Part shown: one piece after another, positions 59,530-64,000 of the stretch | Numbering within the stretch: the stretch's first letter is position 1 | How the letters are laid out: the number at the start of each line of letters is the position of its first letter | NCBI RefSeq assembly: GCF_035046505.1 | Contig: NC_089825.1 | Location: forward strand, 1,329,029-1,393,028 | Reading direction: 5' to 3' | Source of the DNA: Tiliqua scincoides | Lineage: Eukaryota; Chordata; Lepidosauria; Squamata; Scincidae | Length of the DNA stretch: 64,000 nt | Translations under genes and position numbers: made by a program | Notes under the pieces: model-generated | Seen by the model: the letters and a program-made list of their open reading frames with translations, nothing else | Databases searched by the model: none | Told to the model about the DNA's origin: nothing

Positions 59530-61820
59530 CTGGAATAGGGTAACAAGAAAGAGGCAACTATTAAAAGGCATCCATGCATTGGTAGGGCCCTGAACAGCAA
59601 CACAATAGACATGTTTCACGCTGGCACTGATGATAGCTGAGAAGTCTCAAACTGGGATAACTCATTACAATCTGGTGCCTGAAAGGATTCGTCACTGGTA
59701 ACAGGAAGTTTTTTTGGCATTTGCATAGGCTCTCTGTGGTCTCCAACACACCACTGAAAGTGCTGGTGATGACTTATAACTACATAAGTGGGAACAGTGA
59801 ACAGAGGACTGCACAACCAGAAGAAGAATCAGGTCCCCCTAAAGCAAACTGAACATTGGAACTGCAGGACAGTGTATCAAGGCTCAAAAATACATGTTCA
59901 AAAGGGCCCAATTTTCCCCTCTTCCCCCAACTGATACTGGGAAAATTTTCCAAAGGTTGGCAGTTTTACCTTGTTTATATCTGTGCCTATGGTAATCTTT
60001 AACATTCCCAATCTGGCTTCCAGGAACGACATCTAGTGGGTTGACATTTTTGTTGATTATCAATCTCCAACCCATGACACCCACTCTGGGGTCAGGAGTT
60101 ATAACCACAGCTTTGCTGGCATGCTGCTCAAGCTTCTGAGGCTGTTCCTTAGATGGTTCCTTTGGAATGACGGCCCACACAGAGAGGTCAAGGCAGGGGC
60201 TGATGTTTACTTTCCTCCGGATCTTATACAGTTTCAAATGCTTTTGAAAGGAATCCAGGACTGTGGCATCACATTCCAGCAGCATGTGTGGTGGTTCCTG
60301 CAGACTCTCCTGAATTCTGAAAACAGCCCAAGATCAGAAGAAAACAGAGTTCTTTGTATGGAATCTTTCATTCCATTTCTAACCTTTTCTTGCATGGAAC
60401 AGACACTCCGAGTGATCTTCTACATCCCTACCCCTGCATTGTGCTACAACTTTTTTACACCCTAGGCCAGTGTTTCTCAAACTGTGGGTTGGGACCCACT
60501 AGGTGGGTCGCGAGCCAAGTTCAGGTGGGTCCCCATTCATTTCAATATTTATTTTTAATATATTAGACCTGATGCTACCATGGAATGTGACTGCATTTGG
60601 GGAAATGTTACAGACCTGTACTTTTAACAAGCTACAATGCATGTTCTTTTAACAATGATAGTAAATGGGACTTGCATAAGAACATAAGAACAGCCCCACT
60701 GGATCAGGCCATAGGCCCATCTAGTCCAGCTTCCTGTATCTCACAGTGGCCCACCAAATGCCCCAGGGTGCACACCAGATAACAAGAGATCTCATCCTGG
60801 TGCCCTCCCTTGCATCTGGCATTCTGACATAACCCATTTCTAAAATCAGGAGGTTGTGCATACACATCATGGCTTGTACCTCGTAATGGATTTTTCCTCC
60901 AGAAACTTGTCCAACCCCTTTTAAAGGCGTCCAGGCTAGACGCCATCACCACATCCTGTGGCAAGGAGTTCCACAGACCGACCACATGCTGAGTAAAGAA
61001 ATATTTTCTTTTGTCTGTAACTTACTCCTGGGGAAGTGTGGGTAGGATTGCAGCCTAGGATTGTTAAAAATTTTCCTGCTTGATGATGTCACTCCTGGCC
61101 GGCGATGACATCACTCTCAGGTTGATAACATCACATCCCTGACAGACTGTCATTCTAAAAAGCAGGTCCTGGTGCTGTATTTTAAAACTTATACTTATTG
61201 TGAACTTTTAATTTACTTAATGATTACATTTTCTCATATGAGCGGTGTAAAAATTTTCCTGCTTGATGATGTCACTCCTGGCCAGCGATGACATCACGCT
61301 CAGGCTGATGACATCACACTGCCAAAGAATTTGAGAGCCCTGGAAGAGACCATGGGGCTCGGGGGCCAAGGCCAGGCTGGGCACGGGGCAATTCCAGTAG
61401 CTCCCTGACTAGGGGTGTCCTCTGCCTTAGGCAGCCTCTTTGTTAGGGAGAGCCCCCCACTCTCCCAGCAATGGACTCTTCCAGCCCCCCCCCGCCAGCC
61501 AATGGACGCGCTCACCTGTACAGGATGACGTCATAGAGGCTCCTCCCCTGGACGTTGAGGGCGTGCGCGTACTGTGCGCGCGGGGCCGCTGAAGCCCCGC
61601 CCGCCTCGGCCAGCCGCGCCACGTCATTGGTCAGCAGGCCCTGGAGGAACGCCTCCGCCTCAGGGCCGTGGACGCGCAGCAGTGCGCGGCTGAGCGCGAA
61701 GCAACGGACGTCAGGGCCTCCGCTCAGCGCTCTCCCGCTCCCGCCCAGGCGCACACCGCCACGGACGCCCCGCAGCGCCCCGCTCGCCCTCCTCAGCATG
61801 GCAGCCCGAGGAACGACCAT
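59135..61820 (-). CDS. IBA57: IBA57, mitochondrial iron-sulphur cluster assembly factor (three exons)
   Basis: IBA57 works in the mitochondrial matrix with ISCA1 and ISCA2 to build [4Fe-4S] clusters for proteins such as aconitase and lipoate synthase. It belongs to the folate-binding GcvT/YgfZ family. Exons: 61820-61516, 60316-59970, 59529-59135; 1047 bases, 348 residues (human 356). Signature: [13 protein letters not shown] in exon 3, with the family's conserved Cys. Also visible are [29 protein letters not shown] and [14 protein letters not shown]. The Arg/Gly/Ala-rich N-terminus fits a mitochondrial import sequence. I chose ATG at 61820 (purine at -3, G at +4, best alignment with human); 61868 and 61799 are alternatives. 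It is the 5' neighbour of OBSCN in the same orientation, as in mammals. Confidence 0.95.
59970..60316 (-). CDS. IBA57: IBA57 exon 2
   Basis: Acceptor GGGCTGTTTTCAG ending at 60317, donor GTAAAA at 59969. It encodes [51 protein letters not shown] and DYHRHRYKQ, matching human IBA57. Starts phase 2, ends phase 1. Confidence 0.95.
60468..61332. mobile_element. hAT-like element in IBA57 intron 1, split by CR1
   Basis: The left end CAGTGTTTCTCAAACTGTGG and the right end (complement CAGGGCTCTCAAATTCT) fit hAT termini. GTAAATGGGACTTGC is interrupted by a CR1 (60677-61018) and resumes AACTTACTCCTGG. An internal stretch of about 70 bases is duplicated: 61066-61136 and 61249-61319 (AAAAATTTTCCTGCTTGATG...). 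No convincing target duplication, so the right boundary is tentative. Confidence 0.6.
60677..61018 (-). mobile_element. CR1 LINE 3' fragment, nested in a hAT element
   Basis: Complement of the CR1 end: TTTTGTCTG...[13 protein letters not shown]-coding sequence, 3' UTR and ...TTCTTATGTTCTTATG at 60677. More diverged from the long CR1 than the 19538 copy. Confidence 0.85.
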
Positions 61821-61915
61821 GTCCTGCGGGCCGCCATCTTGTGTGTGGCTATCGGCGCTAGTGCGCATGCGTCCTGGGCCTGCCCTGCGCAGTACTTACG
61901 TTCCCTGTGACTTCG
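61490..61915 (-). promoter_or_regulatory. IBA57: CpG island and promoter region of IBA57
   Basis: High CpG density over exon 1 and just upstream, with GCGCATGCG-type NRF1-like words (near 61863-61871) and a TGACGTCAT CRE-like word at 61526-61534 inside the exon. No TATA box. Plus-strand open frames here are by-products of the GC-rich codons. Confidence 0.6.
61516..61820 (-). CDS. IBA57: IBA57 exon 1
   Basis: From ATG at 61820 to the donor GTGAGC at 61515. It encodes [18 protein letters not shown], a mitochondrial targeting region, then [20 protein letters not shown] and [18 protein letters not shown], matching human IBA57. It is embedded in a CpG island. Ends phase 2. Confidence 0.93.
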
Positions 61916-61979
61916 CCAACCCCGCACAAGGGTTCCGCCTCCTCTGGGTTCCTGCTCTCACTTCCGTACACGAGGTCCA

Positions 61980-62112
61980 GGATCCTGTGCATGTCTACTC
62001 AGAAGTCAGTCCCATTAGAGTCAATGGAGCTTACTCCCAGGAAAGTGTGGACAGGATTGCAGCCTGGGAGCCCAATCCTATGCCTGTCTACTCAGAAGTC
62101 AGTCCCATTATA
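61980..62112 (-). repeat. Two adjacent palindromic repeats, copies 8 and 9
   Basis: CTACTCAGAAGTCAGTCCCA, then TTAGAGTCAATGGAGCTTAC, CAGGAAAGTGTGG and GGATTGCAGCCTGGG; a second truncated unit (CAATCCTATGCCTGTCTACT...) follows at 62070. Just upstream of IBA57. Confidence 0.7.
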
Positions 62113-62636
62113 GACTCTCCTCTGCCCAGTCCTTCCACCCTCCTGCCTTCACTTACCATATGGAACTTGAACTCCATTTGCAAGATTACACAGACTGGCT
62201 CTGTGTGGTCTTCCTGGCCTGGGACTAAAAGCCCTGAGTGAAGGCAAAAGGTTTGTAAGCCCCCTTGGGCCTCCTGTTCTTGTTCTTATGCTGTTGCATC
62301 TGAATTTGCTCCTCTCAAAAATATTAGAACAGTATTTATTTGCTTAAGAAATGTCTACCCGCTGCCCGAGGCGCTAGTACATCTGACAGTCATCTGCACA
62401 TGGGGCTATTGTGCCACTGTTCGCATTATTAATGAATTTTCCTCATTAGTAAAAGGTGACAATTAAAACACAAGGAAACTTTGCAAGGTGGACAATGGAT
62501 GGAGTTAATGTGTGAACTCCCCTATCAAGAGTGAACAAAGACCAACAGTGCCAGACTGTTACAGTCCACCCAATCTGGAAGTGCTCCACACACTGCTGCC
62601 TGAAGGGGATGTTAAACCAGTTAATATTAATATAAA
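62113..62636. other. Upstream of IBA57, no feature recognised
   Basis: Unique-looking sequence; nothing to name. Confidence 0.4.
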
Positions 62637-63066
62637 GTGGATAGAGAGATGCTCTTTACATTCTCACATAACACCAGAACCAGGGGACATCCACTAAAAT
62701 TGAGTATTGGGAGAGTTAGGACAGACAAAAGAAAATATTTCTTTCCTCAGCGTGTGGTTGGTCTGTGGAACTCCTTGCCACAGGATGTGGTGACGGCATC
62801 TGGCCTGGACGCCTTTAAAAGGGGATTGGACAAGTTTCTGGAGGAAAAATCCATTACGGGTTACAAGCCATGATGCGTATGTGCAACCTCCTGATTTTAG
62901 AAATGAGCTATGTATCAGAATGCCAGATGCAAGGGAGGGCACCAGGAGGCAGGTCTCTTGTTATCTGGTGTGCTCCCTGGGGCATTTGGTGGGCCACTGT
63001 GAGATACAGGAAGCTGGACTAGATGGGCCTTTGACCTGATCCAGCAGGGCTGTTCTTATGTTCTTT
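62637..63066 (+). mobile_element. CR1 LINE 3' fragment
   Basis: The frame reads DREMLFTFSHNTRTRGHPLK to [12 protein letters not shown], followed by the 3' UTR and TTCTTATGTTCTT end. It is truncated on its 5' side inside ORF2 and somewhat diverged from the long CR1 (for example GSDAF/SGLDAF). Confidence 0.88.
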
Positions 63067-63870
63067 GCAATGCTGTATTCCAACATCCTTGAAAATACCT
63101 ATAAGTATTTCCCTTATGACTTTTTTTAATGGCAGGCTCGTATTTGCTGGTCCTCACCAACACCCCTTCTATAAATACCCCACACTCTTGCCACAGAATG
63201 TACAAATTGAAAATTTTATTCCATTTTATTAGTACTGAACATCCAATTGAGTTTTTGTTAGTGTTCTGTCATTCTAAGTACAATCTGGCAGTAACATTTA
63301 CACTGAAAAATATTTACAAAGAGTAAGTTTTATACTCAAAATGTTTCTTATACAACTTACAAATTAGTATAAAAAAAAAGACAAAAAAATCTGGAAACTT
63401 CATTAACAGCATAGATTTGTTATGGCCTTTTTGTTAATTTCAAGTATTTTCCAGTGGAATGGAATGTGAGCAATGACATAATTTGGCTTCTGCTCTATAC
63501 TGGTTTTCAAATGTTAAACCATTTTAAAGTCACATTAACCGTCATGGCTTTCTATATGAGATTCAGAATTGCAGTGGGTGTGCTATGATTTTTTAATGGG
63601 AGATCTCTGTCTGTCTCATGAAACTTCAATTCTCACAGTTCCTTGAGTGGATGTGCTAATTTTGGGACCATAATACAGTTCAAAACCATAGATTCTGAAA
63701 TGTTTTCAGATTGCAGATAATTATTCCAGTTTGCTCTGCTGATCTTATTTAATAGATATGTGGGGGATGTCTTGGAAGGTTCCTTATTACAAATGAATTC
63801 CTTCTGCAGCCTAATGCAGCTATTCTGTGAAGCATACCATGCATACCTAACTTGCCATTCCCCCCCCAAG
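63067..63870. other. Right edge, AT-rich, no feature recognised
   Basis: AT-rich sequence with small A-runs. No exon or repeat is named. Confidence 0.4.
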
Positions 63871-63872
63871 TA

Positions 63873-63876
<4 letters not shown>

Positions 63877-63909
<33 letters not shown>

Positions 63910-63915
63910 CGTGTG
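63877..63915. repeat. (GT)n microsatellite
   Basis: About 18 GT units, the last ones interrupted by GC (GTGCGTGCGTGTG). Confidence 0.95.
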
Positions 63916-64000
63916 TACTTCAATAGAATCAACGTACCCCTCGCATTAGAGGGCAGTAACAGGTTAAGGAATTTCACCACCATCCTAGTCCAAATCCACA

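Noticed and set aside
61555-62241. Plus-strand open frame of 228 codons next to IBA57
   Set aside because: Antisense to IBA57 exon 1 in a CpG island and running into palindromic repeats; no protein similarity.

Overview
The window reads as nuclear DNA of a sauropsid vertebrate, most likely a squamate (lizard or snake). The evidence is the repeat set (young CR1 LINEs ending in short TTCTTATG-type 3' repeats, L2-type LINEs, many terminal-inverted-repeat MITEs) together with vertebrate genes split by ordinary GT-AG introns. No bacterial, organellar or CRISPR feature is present.

Three protein-coding genes lie on the minus strand. From right to left they are: IBA57 (mitochondrial iron-sulphur cluster assembly; three coding exons, 61820 to 59135; 348 codons, all phases agree); a MEIOC-family meiosis gene (seven coding exons, 43380 to 30741; about 899 residues, all phases agree), with a probable CpG-island promoter near 50.4-50.75 kb; and the 5' end of OBSCN (obscurin), whose first coding exon (7474 to 6346) carries three Ig domains and whose remaining exons lie beyond the left edge. 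IBA57 and OBSCN are also neighbours in the same orientation in mammals. The gene between them is the surprise: it aligns with MEIOC at its N-terminal motif, at a mid/late acidic motif and throughout its C-terminal domain, but human MEIOC, as I recall, is on another chromosome, so this looks like a paralogue that mammals lack here.

Layout: 1-6345, OBSCN intron sequence with repeats; 6346-7483, OBSCN exon; 7484-13345, OBSCN first intron and a candidate untranslated exon; 13.4-15.7 kb, intergenic with a hAT element; 15.8-21.3 kb, two L2 LINEs broken up by nested insertions; 21.3-25.7 kb, intergenic with one LINE carrying clean target duplications; 25.7-30.74 kb, AT-rich and almost repeat-free, probably the long 3' UTR of the MEIOC-like gene; 30.74-50.75 kb, the MEIOC-like gene; 50.87-53.67 kb, a long young CR1; 53.7-55.9 kb, SINE-like and LINE insertions; 56-59.1 kb, intergenic with MITEs; 59.1-61.9 kb, IBA57; 62-64 kb, a CR1 fragment and a GT microsatellite.

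The three genes do not form a pathway: one serves mitochondrial Fe-S assembly, one probably germ-cell RNA control, and one the sarcomeric M-band. The mobile-element layer is rich. It contains a SINE-like family that shares its 3' tail with a LINE present in the same window, a TTAA-bounded (piggyBac-type) MITE in five copies, several hAT-, Harbinger- and mariner-like MITEs with visible target duplications, and a recurrent palindromic repeat. Family names for repeats and genes come from reading the sequence and from memory; no database was searched.
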